A stretch of 64,000 bases of DNA from positions 32,679 to 96,678 of the forward strand of contig NZ_JAHUXH010000030.1 in assembly GCF_019219825.1 (NCBI RefSeq). The letters are read 5' to 3'. Below the pieces are notes generated by a model, which was not told the origin of the DNA, did no database searches, and saw nothing but the letters and a program-made list of their open reading frames with translations. Position 1 is the stretch's first letter. Each line of letters opens with the position of its first letter. Position numbers and translations under genes: made by a program. This stretch comes from Streptomyces sp. TRM70350. GTDB taxonomy: Bacteria > Actinomycetota > Actinomycetes > Streptomycetales > Streptomycetaceae. Positions 37,063-46,370 of this stretch are shown here, in pieces.

Positions 37063-37180
37063 GCCCGTTCGCCTCCGACCCGTGCCCGAACGTGTGGTTT
37101 CACTCGGAGGCTACGCCCGGATTTCCGGAAAGTAAACAGGCTCGGACCCCATTCGGGCATGAACGGACTTCCCCCGCGAC

Positions 37181-37280
37181 GTCCGGCACCATGCCGGAGC
37201 ATCCGGCACCATGCCGGAGCATCCGACACCATGCCGGAGCATCCGACACCATGCCGGAGCATCCGGCACCATGCCGGAAC
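37181..37280. repeat. Five 20-bp tandem repeats, each with a palindromic core
   Basis: Five copies of a 20-bp unit lie head to tail. Copies 1, 2 and 5 contain the dyad CCGGCA-CCA-TGCCGG; in copies 3 and 4 one arm is broken (CCGACA). The array sits upstream of fruR and just before the MFS terminator. A 20-bp period is about two helical turns, so all units face the same side of DNA. Confidence 0.9.
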
Positions 37281-37288
37281 AGCGGAAA

Positions 37289-37312
37289 GGCCCGGCACCT
37301 CAGTGCCGGGCC
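37289..37312. terminator. Hairpin terminator of the MFS gene
   Basis: GGCCCGGCAC pairs perfectly with GTGCCGGGCC around a CTCA loop, 18 bp after the stop of the leftward MFS gene. Confidence 0.8.
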
Positions 37313-37329
37313 CACTCGGAACGGGTGCC

Positions 37330-38850
37330 TCAGCGCACCAGCTCCGCCTCCTTCTCCACCACGGCCACCGGCTCCTCCGCACCGCCCTCGGCATGCCGCG
37401 CGGGCCGCCTCGGCAGCGCGAACATCAGCAGGAAGATCACCACCATCACCCCCGCGACCCACCCCACGGCATGCTGGAAGCCGTCCACGAACGGCGCCCC
37501 CGGCTGCGGGGCCGCTGCCGCCCGGTCGTCGATCACGCCGAAGAACACCACGGACACCAGTCCAAGACCGAGCGCGTTGCCCATCTGCTGCACCGTGCTG
37601 ATCAGCCCGGATGCCGAACCGGCGTGCTCGCGCGGCACCCCGGAGAGGATCGCGTCGGTCAGCGGGGCGACGATCAGGCCCATGCCCGCGCCCATCACGA
37701 CCAGCGGCAGCGCCATCTGCCAGGAGGCGATGGCGAGGCCGTACCGCTCGGACTCCCAGATGTAGAGGGCCAGCCCGGCGGCCATCACCAGCGCGCCCGC
37801 CTGCAGCACACCCCGCCCGAAGCGCGGCACCAGCTTCTGCACCGATACCCCGGCCGCCACCGACACCGCGATCGAGAACGGCACCCCGGTCAGCCCCGCC
37901 CGCAGCGGGCCCCAGCCGAGGCCGTACTGCATGTACAGCGTCCACACCAGGAAGAAGATGCCGAGCGCGATCCCGAACACCGTCTGCACGGCGATACCGG
38001 CCGCGAAGCTCTTGACCTTGAACAGCGACAGCTCGATCAGCGGGGAGCCGTCACGCTCCGCCTTGCGCCGCTCGTACGCCACCAGCGCGCCGAACACGAC
38101 GAGCGCGGCGCCCATCGAGACGTACCCCCACAGCGGCCAGCCCAGCTCGCGGCCGCGGGTCAGCGGGTAGAGCAGCATCAGCAGCCCCAGCGTCACCAGG
38201 GCGACGCCGACGAGGTCCAGTTTCAGGGCGTACGGCGCCCTGGACTCGGTGATGAAACGGCGGCCCAGGATCAGGCCGGCGACGCCGACCGGGAGGTTGA
38301 TCAGGAAGATCGGGCGCCATTCGAGGCCGAAGAGGTTCCACTCGGTCAGCAGGGCGCCGAGCAGCGGGCCGGAGACCGCGCCGAGGCCGACGACCGCGCC
38401 GAACAGGCCGAAGACCTTGCCGCGTTCGTGCGCCGGGAAGGTGGCGTGCACGATCGCCAGGACCTGCGGCACCATCAGCGCCGCCATCGCACCCTGCAGG
38501 ATCCGGGCGCCGACCAGTATCTCCGGCGTGGCGGCGAGCCCGCACAGGGCGGACGCGAGGGTGAAGCCGCCGATACCGATGAGGAAGACGCGTTTGCGGC
38601 CGTGGATGTCGCCGAGGCGGCCGCCGGTTATCAGGCCCGCGGCGAAGGCGAGCGCGTAACCGGCGGTGATCCACTGGATCTGACTGAAGGACGCGCCCTC
38701 GTTGCGCTGGATCGACGGGATCGCGATGTTCACGATCGTGACGTCGACAAGGTCCATGAAGGCAGCGGTCATCACGATCGCGAGCGCGAACCAGCGGCGT
38801 CGATCCGGTGCGGGCGCAGCCATGGGCTGAGAGGTCTCGGTGGAGGTCAT
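37330..38850 (-). CDS. DHA2-type MFS drug exporter
   Basis: 506 residues, 14 predicted helices. Motifs: VTIVNIAIPSIQ (helix 1), GGRLGDIHGRKRVFLIG (motif A) and FGLFGAVVGLGAVSGPLLG (motif C of exporters). Family members export antibiotics or toxic hydrophobic compounds by proton exchange. Divergent from a WYL-domain regulator gene with a 62-bp gap, the likely controller. Confidence 0.9.
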   Translation of the reverse strand: MTSTETSQPMAAPAPDRRRWFALAIVMTAAFMDLVDVTIVNIAIPSIQRNEGASFSQIQWITAGYALAFAAGLITGGRLGDIHGRKRVFLIGIGGFTLASALCGLAATPEILVGARILQGAMAALMVPQVLAIVHATFPAHERGKVFGLFGAVVGLGAVSGPLLGALLTEWNLFGLEWRPIFLINLPVGVAGLILGRRFITESRAPYALKLDLVGVALVTLGLLMLLYPLTRGRELGWPLWGYVSMGAALVVFGALVAYERRKAERDGSPLIELSLFKVKSFAAGIAVQTVFGIALGIFFLVWTLYMQYGLGWGPLRAGLTGVPFSIAVSVAAGVSVQKLVPRFGRGVLQAGALVMAAGLALYIWESERYGLAIASWQMALPLVVMGAGMGLIVAPLTDAILSGVPREHAGSASGLISTVQQMGNALGLGLVSVVFFGVIDDRAAAAPQPGAPFVDGFQHAVGWVAGVMVVIFLLMFALPRRPARHAEGGAEEPVAVVEKEAELVR

Positions 38851-38912
38851 GGCGGCAAGCTATGGCCGCATTAGGTCAGTTCCTGGCCTGTTTCCGCGGC
38901 ATCCTCGGACTC

Positions 38913-39875
38913 ATGACGACGGACACTCCGGCTCGGCTCCTTCAGCTGCTCTCCCTCCTCCAGACGCCCCGCGAATGGCCCGGCGGCGAGCTCGCCGAGC
39001 GGCTCGGGGTCTCGCGGCGCACGGTGCGGCGGGACATCGACCGGCTGCGCGAGCTGGGCTATCCCGTGCAGGCGACCAAGGGCGCGGACGGCGGCTACCG
39101 GCTCGTCGCGGGCAAGGCCATGCCGCCGCTCGTCCTCGACGACGAGGAGGCGGTGGCGATCGCGGTGGGCCTGCGCGCCGGGGCCGGGCACGCGCTGGAG
39201 GGCGTGGACGAGGCTTCCGTGCGGGCGCTGGCCAAGCTGGAGCAGGTGCTGCCGAGCCGGCTACGGCACCGGGTGGCCACCCTGCAGACCGCGACCACGG
39301 CACTGACCAGCGGCGACGGCCCGACCATCGCACCCGAGACACTGACCGTGATGGCGTCGACAGTGGCCGGCCATGAGCGGCTGCGCTTCGCCTACCGCGC
39401 CGGGGACGGCAGTGAGTCGCGGCGCCTGACCGAGCCGTATCGGCTGGTGTCCACGGGGCGCCGCTGGTACCTCGTCGCGTACGACCTCGGCCGGGAGGAC
39501 TGGCGCACCTTCCGCGTCGACCGGGTGAGCGAGCCGTTCGCGACCGGAGCGCGGTTCACGCCACGGGAGTTGCCGACGGGGAGCGCGGCGGAGTACCTGC
39601 GCCGGTCGATCCGGCGTCAGCAGGAGACGTACGAGGTGACGGTCACGTTCGACGCGCCCGCCGATGTCGTCGCGGCCCGGCTGCGGGGGTGGCTGGGGGC
39701 GCCGGAGCCGCTCGACGCGGGCCGGTGCCGACTGCGGGGCAGCACGGCCGAGCCGTTGGAGTGGGTGGCGGTGCGGCTGGCGATGCTGGGGTGCGAGTTC
39801 ACCGTGCGTCAGCCGACGGAACTCGTGGAGTACGTGCGGGAGCTGGGGGGACGGCTGAGCCGGGCGGTGGGGTGA
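38913..39875 (+). CDS. HTH_11/WYL-domain transcriptional regulator
   Basis: 320 residues. N-terminal HTH (WPGGELAERLGVSRRTVRRD), a middle WYL domain (AYRAGDGSESRRLTEPYRLV...RRWYLVAYDLGREDW), and a WCX-like C-terminal extension (ETYEVTVTFDAPADVVAARL). Proteins of this layout bind DNA and sense nucleic-acid or small-molecule ligands. Its divergent MFS neighbour is the probable target. Confidence 0.9.
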   Translation: MTTDTPARLLQLLSLLQTPREWPGGELAERLGVSRRTVRRDIDRLRELGYPVQATKGADGGYRLVAGKAMPPLVLDDEEAVAIAVGLRAGAGHALEGVDEASVRALAKLEQVLPSRLRHRVATLQTATTALTSGDGPTIAPETLTVMASTVAGHERLRFAYRAGDGSESRRLTEPYRLVSTGRRWYLVAYDLGREDWRTFRVDRVSEPFATGARFTPRELPTGSAAEYLRRSIRRQQETYEVTVTFDAPADVVAARLRGWLGAPEPLDAGRCRLRGSTAEPLEWVAVRLAMLGCEFTVRQPTELVEYVRELGGRLSRAVG

Positions 39876-39927
39876 GGGCGCCTGCGGCGCGACGGCGGTG
39901 GCCGGGAACAGGCCGCCGCGTTGCGGC

Positions 39928-40620
39928 TCACCCCCACCGGAAGTCCCGCAGCGCCCCCAGATTCCGCAGCGCCAGCTCCGCCGGACCCTCAGGTCCCGTC
40001 ATCGGGGCGGTCCCCGCGGCCCAGGACTCGACAGCCACTCGTACGACCGCACTCGCGACCGCGGCGGTGAAGCGCAGCTCGGGGTGCCCGCTCCCGGCAA
40101 CGTTGTCGTCACCCTCCGTCCTGGCGGCCCTCTCCACCAGGACCTCCACCAACGTGTCCTCGGAGCCCCGGCACACCTCGGCCCACACCTTCCGCAACGC
40201 CGGGCTCGCCTCGGACATCCGGATCAGCGTCCGCACCCACTCCCACGACGACGCCGACACGCCCACCCCCGGCGTCAGCGTGTGCCGTACCGCGTGCTCC
40301 AGGGCCTGGGGGAGGGACAGTCCCGCCGGGGCCTCGCGGACGGCTTCGACCCAGCGGTGGGCGCCGGCCGCGTAGAGGGGGGCGACGGCCTCCTCCTTGG
40401 TGGCGAAGTAGCGGTAGAAGGTGCGCGGGGCGATCCCGGCGGCCTGGGCGATGTCCTCGGCGCGGGTGGCGCGCAGTCCGTGCCGCACGAAGAGGCCCGC
40501 CGCCGCGCGGGCGATCTCCATCCGCGTCTCCGCCTTGCGCCGCTCGGTCAGGGAGGCGGACGCGGACGCGGGGGACGGCGAAGAGGGCCGGGGCTGCTGT
40601 GCTGGGGTGGTACTGCTCAC
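39928..40620 (-). CDS. TetR-family regulator
   Basis: 230 residues from a GTG. After a Ser/Pro/Ala-rich 23-residue tail, the HTH reads TRAEDIAQAAGIAPRTFYRYF. The C-terminal domain resembles TetR_C of the MftR-like group. The nearest candidate operator is the dyad at 40641-40655. In S. coelicolor a TetR gene also lies downstream of hrdD, so this order looks conserved. Confidence 0.88.
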   Translation of the reverse strand: MSSTTPAQQPRPSSPSPASASASLTERRKAETRMEIARAAAGLFVRHGLRATRAEDIAQAAGIAPRTFYRYFATKEEAVAPLYAAGAHRWVEAVREAPAGLSLPQALEHAVRHTLTPGVGVSASSWEWVRTLIRMSEASPALRKVWAEVCRGSEDTLVEVLVERAARTEGDDNVAGSGHPELRFTAAVASAVVRVAVESWAAGTAPMTGPEGPAELALRNLGALRDFRWG

Positions 40621-40640
40621 GTCGGCAGGCTATGCCCATG

Positions 40641-40655
40641 TGGCACAATCTGCCA
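40641..40655. promoter_or_regulatory. Candidate TetR operator
   Basis: TGGCA-CAATC-TGCCA, an inverted repeat with 5-bp arms, begins 21 bp upstream of the TetR start codon, where a repressor would block its own promoter. The 40656-41078 stretch beyond it holds no convincing gene; it contains the hrdD terminator and GC-rich sequence. Confidence 0.5.
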
Positions 40656-40766
40656 CCGGCGGGCCACCCCGGGGTTCAGGTACGGGGTGCCCCGCCGCCC
40701 AGGCTTGCCCTCAACGCGGCGAAGGCTGGGCGAAGGCCCGGGCGGAGGCTGACGTGCGACGAAAAA

Positions 40767-40810
40767 GAGCCGGGCCCCGACGCCCGGGGGAAGGCGCCGA
40801 AGCCCGGCTC
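40767..40810 (-). terminator. Intrinsic terminator on the hrdD strand
   Basis: On the complement, GAGCCGGG...CCCGGCTC (8-bp outer stem, GC-rich loop) is followed by CTTTTTC, an intrinsic terminator. It lies about 270 bp after the hrdD stop, implying a long 3' untranslated region. Confidence 0.65.
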
Positions 40811-41078
40811 GGGGAGGTCCCGGCGCCGGGGGGAGTGCGTCGGGACGTGGCTTGTGGTGTGTGGTGCGGCAGCGGCAGGTCACCTGCGGTGCCGCCCGGG
40901 CTGCCGTAGGGACCGTCGGTGCCCGGGGGGCTCGCCCTCGGGCCCGAACTGCCGTGCCACGGAGTCTTGTTCCCGGCACGCGTCATTTGAAGCGGCGTTA
41001 CACGGCCATGTTCGCGCGGGCCTTCGCCCCCCGGCGTACGCCCCCGCGAACCTCGCCGTGCGGTACCTCCGACGAGCC

Positions 41079-42077
<999 letters not shown>

Positions 42078-42172
42078 GCGTGCTCCCTTGCGATGGTGAG
42101 GTCAGCGGGTGGTCCTTCGGACGCTCAGCACCCTCTCCGGTCTACTGCGGGTGCCCTGCATCCGATGGAAAC

Positions 42173-42199
42173 AACGACTGGAATCAGGACAGAATTCCC
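42173..42199 (-). promoter_or_regulatory. SigR-type promoter of hrdD
   Basis: On the complement, GGGAAT (42199-42194) is followed by exactly 18 bases and then GTT (42175-42173), the SigR consensus. It lies 96-122 bp upstream of the hrdD start. hrdD is a known SigR target in S. coelicolor. Confidence 0.8.
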
Positions 42200-42259
42200 A
42201 ACCCACCCCTCGATTTTTCTGATCATGCAGTACCCTGTCCGGCCACACGAGGAGGCTCG

Positions 42260-42778
42260 ATGTCGTCGGAACGTACAGAGGTGCAGGTCAGACCGGGAGT
42301 CGAGGGTGATCTCGCGGCCCTCACCGACCTCTACAACCACTACGTTCGTGAGACCTCCATCACATTCGACACGGCGGTCTTCACTCCGGAAGAGCGCCGC
42401 CCTTGGCTGCTCTCCCACCCGGAAGACGGGCCGTACCGGCTGATGGTTGCCACGAACGCGGACTCACAGGAAATCCTGGGGTACGCCACATCCAGTCCTT
42501 ATCGCGCGAAGCCCGCGTACGCCACCTCCGTGGAGGTCACGGTCTACGTCGCCCCGCACGCCGGCCGGCGCGGCGTGGGCACGCTGCTGTACAAGGCCCT
42601 CTTCGAGGCCCTGTCGGGCGAGGACCTGCACCGCGCCTACGCGGGTATCGCGCAGCCGAACGAGGCGTCCACGCGGCTGCACGAACGCTTCGGCTTCCGG
42701 TACGTCGGCACGTACAGGGAGGTCGGCCGCAAGTTCGGGCGCTACTGGGACGTGGCCTGGTACGAGAAGGAGCTGTAG
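42260..42778 (+). CDS. GNAT acetyltransferase, phosphinothricin acetyltransferase-like
   Basis: 172 residues, ATG behind GAGGAGG. The order VRPGVEGDLAALTDLYNHYV, TSITFDTAVFTPEER, SVEVTVYVAPHAGRRGVGTL and HERFGFRYVGTYREVGRKFG matches the Pat/Bar and MnaT group that acetylates phosphinothricin, methionine sulfone or similar amino acid analogues. Divergent from hrdD. Its last 5 codons (YEKEL) are repeated in tandem after the stop. Confidence 0.9.
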   Translation: MSSERTEVQVRPGVEGDLAALTDLYNHYVRETSITFDTAVFTPEERRPWLLSHPEDGPYRLMVATNADSQEILGYATSSPYRAKPAYATSVEVTVYVAPHAGRRGVGTLLYKALFEALSGEDLHRAYAGIAQPNEASTRLHERFGFRYVGTYREVGRKFGRYWDVAWYEKEL

Positions 42779-42848
42779 ATCGGTTCGAGAAGGAGCTGCA
42801 GGTCGGTACGAGAAGGAGCTGCAGGCCGGTACGAGAAGAAGCTGTGAA
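42757..42848. repeat. 23-bp tandem repeat derived from the acetyltransferase 3' end
   Basis: TACGAGAAGGAGCTG, encoding the end of the protein, recurs at 42761, 42784 (first base pair changed), 42807 and 42830 (one change), always 23 bp apart. Only the first copy is translated; the next begins right after the stop codon. Confidence 0.9.
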
Positions 42849-42869
42849 TCAGCGCGGAAAGCCTGCGGG

Positions 42870-43661
42870 TCAGCCGAACTGCACCGACCGCTTCGCCAGC
42901 CCCAGCCAGAAGCCCTCGATCACGGACCTCTGCCGCCCCAGCTCCCCCGTCGCGTCCGCCGCGCCCATGGTCACGAACAGCGGGGCGAAGTGCTCGGTGC
43001 GCGGGTGGGCGAGCCGCCCGGCCGGGGAGGTGCGGGTGAAGTCGAGCAGCGCGTCCACGTCACCGGCGTCCAGTACCCGTCGGCCCCAGTCGTCGAACTC
43101 GGCCGACCAGCTCGGCACTCCCCCACCGGGGTGCCGCAGCGCGGCGAGGTTGTGGGTGAAGAAGCCGGAGCCGACGATGAGCACACCCTCGTCGCGCAGC
43201 GGGGCGAGCTTCCGGCCGATCTCCATCAGCCGCACCGGGTCGAGGGTCGGCATGGAGACCTGCAGGACGGGGACGTCGGCGTCGGGGAACATCTCGACCA
43301 GCGGGACGTACGCGCCGTGGTCCAGGCCCCGGTCCGGGACGTCCTGCACCGGCATGCCGGGCGCGCGCAGCAACTTGCGTACGGCCTCGGCGAGTTCGGG
43401 CGCGCCCGGAGCGTCGTACCGGACCTGGTAGTAGTGCTCGGGGAAGCCCCAGAAGTCGTGGACGAGGGGGACGGTCCGGGTGGCGCCGAGGGCGAGCGGG
43501 GCCTCCTCCCAGTGGGCGGAGACGACGAGGACGGCCCGGGGGCGGGGCAGTGCGGCGGACCAGGCGGCGAGCTGACCGGGCCAGATCGGGTCGTCCGCCA
43601 GCGGCGGGGCGCCATGGCTGAGGTACAGGGCGGGCATGCGCTCCTGAGCGGCGGCGGACAT
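42870..43661 (-). CDS. DODA-type extradiol dioxygenase (class III ring-opening)
   Basis: 263 residues. Family pattern: ALYLSHGAPPLADDPIWP (metal histidine in SHGAP), VVSAHWEE, LDHGAYVPLVEMFPDADVPV, and TEHFAPLFVTMGAAD (histidine). The YgiD/DODA group binds Zn or Fe and opens catechols such as DOPA. Divergent from a MarR gene across an AT-rich gap, a common pairing for aromatic-responsive control. Confidence 0.92.
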   Translation of the reverse strand: MSAAAQERMPALYLSHGAPPLADDPIWPGQLAAWSAALPRPRAVLVVSAHWEEAPLALGATRTVPLVHDFWGFPEHYYQVRYDAPGAPELAEAVRKLLRAPGMPVQDVPDRGLDHGAYVPLVEMFPDADVPVLQVSMPTLDPVRLMEIGRKLAPLRDEGVLIVGSGFFTHNLAALRHPGGGVPSWSAEFDDWGRRVLDAGDVDALLDFTRTSPAGRLAHPRTEHFAPLFVTMGAADATGELGRQRSVIEGFWLGLAKRSVQFG

Positions 43662-43717
43662 GACGGCGACTCCTTCCGGTCCTGACTCCTTCCGGCCCTT
43701 CCGGGAGGACCCAGCTA

Positions 43718-43772
43718 CTTTAACTTTAAAGCTTTCCTGTCGAGCTTACGCCCTATTTGTTTAAGTTTCAAG
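43718..43772. promoter_or_regulatory. AT-rich divergent operator region for MarR regulator
   Basis: Two related AT-rich motifs, CTTTAACTTTAAAG (43718-43731) and TTTAAGTTTCAAG (43760-43772), flank the divergent promoters. This is the most AT-rich stretch of the surrounding 20 kb. MarR-family boxes are often AT-rich dyads of this size. Confidence 0.55.
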
Positions 43773-43787
43773 GAGCGGTCTCGTACA

Positions 43788-44324
43788 GTGGACCTCATGA
43801 ACACGGCATCCGCATCCGCACCCGCGCCCGCACCCGTCGACGAGCCGAACTGGCTCACCGACGAGGAGCAGCGCGTCTGGCGCTCGTACATCGAGGCCGC
43901 CACGCTCCTGGAGGACCATCTCGACCGTCAGCTCCAGCGTGACGCGGGCATGCCGCACGTCTACTACGGCCTCCTCGTCAGGCTCGCCGAGTCCCCGCGC
44001 CGCCGGCTGCGGATGACCGAGCTGGCGATGCACGCGAAGATCACCCGCTCCCGCCTCTCCCACGCCGTCGCCCGGCTGGAGAAGAACGGCTGGGTCCGCC
44101 GCGAGGACTGCCCCTCGGACAAGCGGGGCCAGTTCGCGGTGCTCACGGACAAGGGCCTTCAGGTGCTGAAGCAGTCCGCGCCGGGCCATGTGGCCGCCGT
44201 ACGCCAGGCGGTGTTCGACCGGCTCACCCCCGAACAGCAGAAGTCCCTCGGCGAGATCATGCGGATCGTCGCCGAGGGACTTCAGCCCAGCGAGGCCGGG
44301 GCGGACCTGCCCTGGCTTCGCTGA
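43788..44324 (+). CDS. MarR-family regulator
   Basis: 178 residues from the GTG at 43788, 12 bp after AGGAG; an ATG at 43797 is the alternative. The winged helix reads LRMTELAMHAKITRSRLSHA and VARLEKNGWVRREDCPSDKR, continuing to the wing GQFAVLTDKG. Probably a ligand-released repressor of itself and the divergent dioxygenase gene. Confidence 0.9.
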   Translation: MDLMNTASASAPAPAPVDEPNWLTDEEQRVWRSYIEAATLLEDHLDRQLQRDAGMPHVYYGLLVRLAESPRRRLRMTELAMHAKITRSRLSHAVARLEKNGWVRREDCPSDKRGQFAVLTDKGLQVLKQSAPGHVAAVRQAVFDRLTPEQQKSLGEIMRIVAEGLQPSEAGADLPWLR

Positions 44325-44366
44325 GCCCGTACGGATCGCCCGAAGGGGTACGCCGGGACAGGCGCC

Positions 44367-44518
44367 GTCAGTGGGTCAGTGGGTCTAGCCGGTCTAGCCG
44401 GTCTGTGGGTCTATGGGTCTATGGGTCTAGCCGGTCGGTCTATGGGTCTATGGGTCTAGCGGGTCCATAGGCCTAGCGGGTCTAGTGGGTCAGTGGGTCT
44501 AGTGGGTCAGGCGGGTCA
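44367..44518. repeat. Degenerate 8-10 bp repeat tract (GGGTCTAT/GGGTCTAG)
   Basis: About 150 bp consist almost entirely of variants of GGGTCTAT, GGTCTAGCC and GGGTCAGT. It fills the gap between the convergent MarR and MFS genes and ends at the MFS stop codon. It is lower in GC than its flanks and contains many CTAG tetramers, which are normally rare in Streptomyces. Confidence 0.9.
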
Positions 44519-46045
44519 GTGCGCGACCACCGGCACCGGCACCTCGTCCTCGGCGCCCTCGCCCGCGCCGATCGCCGCGCCCATGTTCGGGCGGCCGGCG
44601 TTGACGAAGGTCAGGGCGATCGCCGCGGCGAGGACCAGGATGCCGACGGCGAACCAGATGGCGCTGGTGTAGCCCTGCACCAGGCCCTCCAGCTGGACGA
44701 GCTGCTGCTGGGAGGGCGAGGTCGCCGAGCCGATGTGGTCGGTGATGTACGACGTGGTCGCCGAGGCGGCGATGGTGTTCAGCAGGGCCGTACCGATCGC
44801 GCCGCCCACCTGCTGCGAGGTGTTGACCATCGCCGAGGCGACACCGGCGTCCCGGGGCTCGACGCCCTGCGTGGACAGGGACATCGCGGGCATGAACGCC
44901 GTACCCATGCCGAGGCCGAGCAGCAGCATCGACGGCAGCAGCAGAGCGGCGTACGAGGAGCCGATCTCCAGCTGGGTCAGCAGCAGCATGCCCACCGCGG
45001 CCACCAGGAAGCCGGGGCCCATCAGCAGGCGCGGTGCGACCCGGGTCATCAGGCGGGTGCCGATCTGGGTGGAGCCGGTGATCATGCCCGCGATCATCGG
45101 CAGGAAGGCGAAGCCCGTCCGGACCGGCGAGTAGCCCTTCACGACCTGAAGGTAGTAGGTCAGGAAGAGGAACAGGCCGAACATCGCGATGATCGCGAGG
45201 CCGAGCGAGAGGTAGACGCCACCGCGGTTGCGCTCGGTGAGCACGCGCAGCGGCAGCAGCGGGGCCTTGACCCGCGACTCGACGAACACGAACGCGGCGA
45301 GCAGCACGGCCGACGCGACGAACATGGCGACGGTCACGGAGTCGCTCCAGCCGTCGGACTCGGCGCGGGTGAAGCCGTACACCAGCGCGACCAGCCCGAG
45401 GGTGGACAGGATCACGCCGGGGATGTCGAGCGGGGAGCGGTTGCGGCCGCCCTCGGGCTCACGGATGACGAACCAGGCACCGGCCGCGGCGATCACCGCG
45501 AACGGGATGTTCACGAAGAACGTCCAGCGCCAGTCCAGGTACTCGGTGAGGAAGCCACCGAGGATCAGACCGACGGCACCGCCACCACCGGCGATGGCGC
45601 CGTAGATGCCGAACGCCTTGGCCCGCTCCTTGGCGTCGGTGAACATCACGGCGAGCAGGGAGAGCGCGGCGGGCGCGAGGAGGGCGCCGAAGACGCCCTG
45701 CAGAGCGCGGGAGCCGAACATCATCGCCTCGTTGGTGGCCGCGCCGCCCAGCGCGGAGGCGGCGGCGAAGCCGGCCAGGCCGAGGACGAAGGTGCGCTTG
45801 CGGCCCCACAGGTCGGCTATTCGGCCGCCGAACAGCAGCAGACCGCCGAAGGCGAGGGCGTAGGCCGTGACGACCCACTGCCGGTTGCCGTCCGAGATGC
45901 CCAGGTCCTGCTGGGCGGAGGGCAGCGCAATGTTCACGATGGTGGCGTCGAGGACGACCATCAGCTGGGCGAGCGCGATGAAGACCAGCGCTTTCCAGCG
46001 GCTGGCGTCGGGGACGCCGGGAGCCTTGACGGCTGTTTCAGACAT
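44516..46045 (-). CDS. DHA2-type MFS exporter
   Basis: 509 residues from the ATG at 46045. Fourteen helices: DATIVNIALPSAQQDLGI (helix 1), GGRIADLWGRKRTFVLG (motif A), FGIYGAIAGGGGAVGLILGG (motif C). Last gene after a TetR gene on the same strand (46371-47015), with a 324-bp repeat-filled gap between them. Drug or metabolite exporter by family. Confidence 0.9.
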   Translation of the reverse strand: MSETAVKAPGVPDASRWKALVFIALAQLMVVLDATIVNIALPSAQQDLGISDGNRQWVVTAYALAFGGLLLFGGRIADLWGRKRTFVLGLAGFAAASALGGAATNEAMMFGSRALQGVFGALLAPAALSLLAVMFTDAKERAKAFGIYGAIAGGGGAVGLILGGFLTEYLDWRWTFFVNIPFAVIAAAGAWFVIREPEGGRNRSPLDIPGVILSTLGLVALVYGFTRAESDGWSDSVTVAMFVASAVLLAAFVFVESRVKAPLLPLRVLTERNRGGVYLSLGLAIIAMFGLFLFLTYYLQVVKGYSPVRTGFAFLPMIAGMITGSTQIGTRLMTRVAPRLLMGPGFLVAAVGMLLLTQLEIGSSYAALLLPSMLLLGLGMGTAFMPAMSLSTQGVEPRDAGVASAMVNTSQQVGGAIGTALLNTIAASATTSYITDHIGSATSPSQQQLVQLEGLVQGYTSAIWFAVGILVLAAAIALTFVNAGRPNMGAAIGAGEGAEDEVPVPVVAH

Positions 46046-46102
46046 GGGGGTACCCACTTCGGGACTTCGGGACGGAAAAGTGACGGAAAGTAACGGAAGT
46101 TG

Positions 46103-46352
46103 AGGAGGCAAGAGTCGGGAGTCGGGAGGAGACGAGAGTCGGAGGAGTCGAGAGTCGAGAGGGGTCGAGAAGGCTCGGGAGGGGTCGGGAAGGGTCGAAA
46201 GTCGGGAGGGGTCGAGAAGGCTCGGGAGGGGTCGGGAAGGGTCGAAAGTCGGGAGGGGTCGGGAAGAGTCGAGAAGGTCGGGAAGAGTCGAGAAGGTCGG
46301 GAAGAGTCGAGAAGGCTCGGGAAGGCTGGGGAAGGCTCGGGAAATCGGGACG
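46103..46352. repeat. Purine-rich repeat tract (GTCGGGA/GTCGAGA)
   Basis: About 250 bp are built from GTCGGGA, GTCGAGA and AAGGCTCGGGA units, including two long near-identical blocks about 48 bp apart (around 46161 and 46209) and three copies of a 21-bp unit (46259-46320). It separates a TetR gene from the exporter gene it probably controls; no gene is visible inside. Confidence 0.9.
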
Positions 46353-46370
46353 GCGAAGATCAGTCGGCGG

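Noticed and set aside
37181..37280. Possible CRISPR array
   Set aside because: Units are contiguous with no unique spacers and there are no cas genes.
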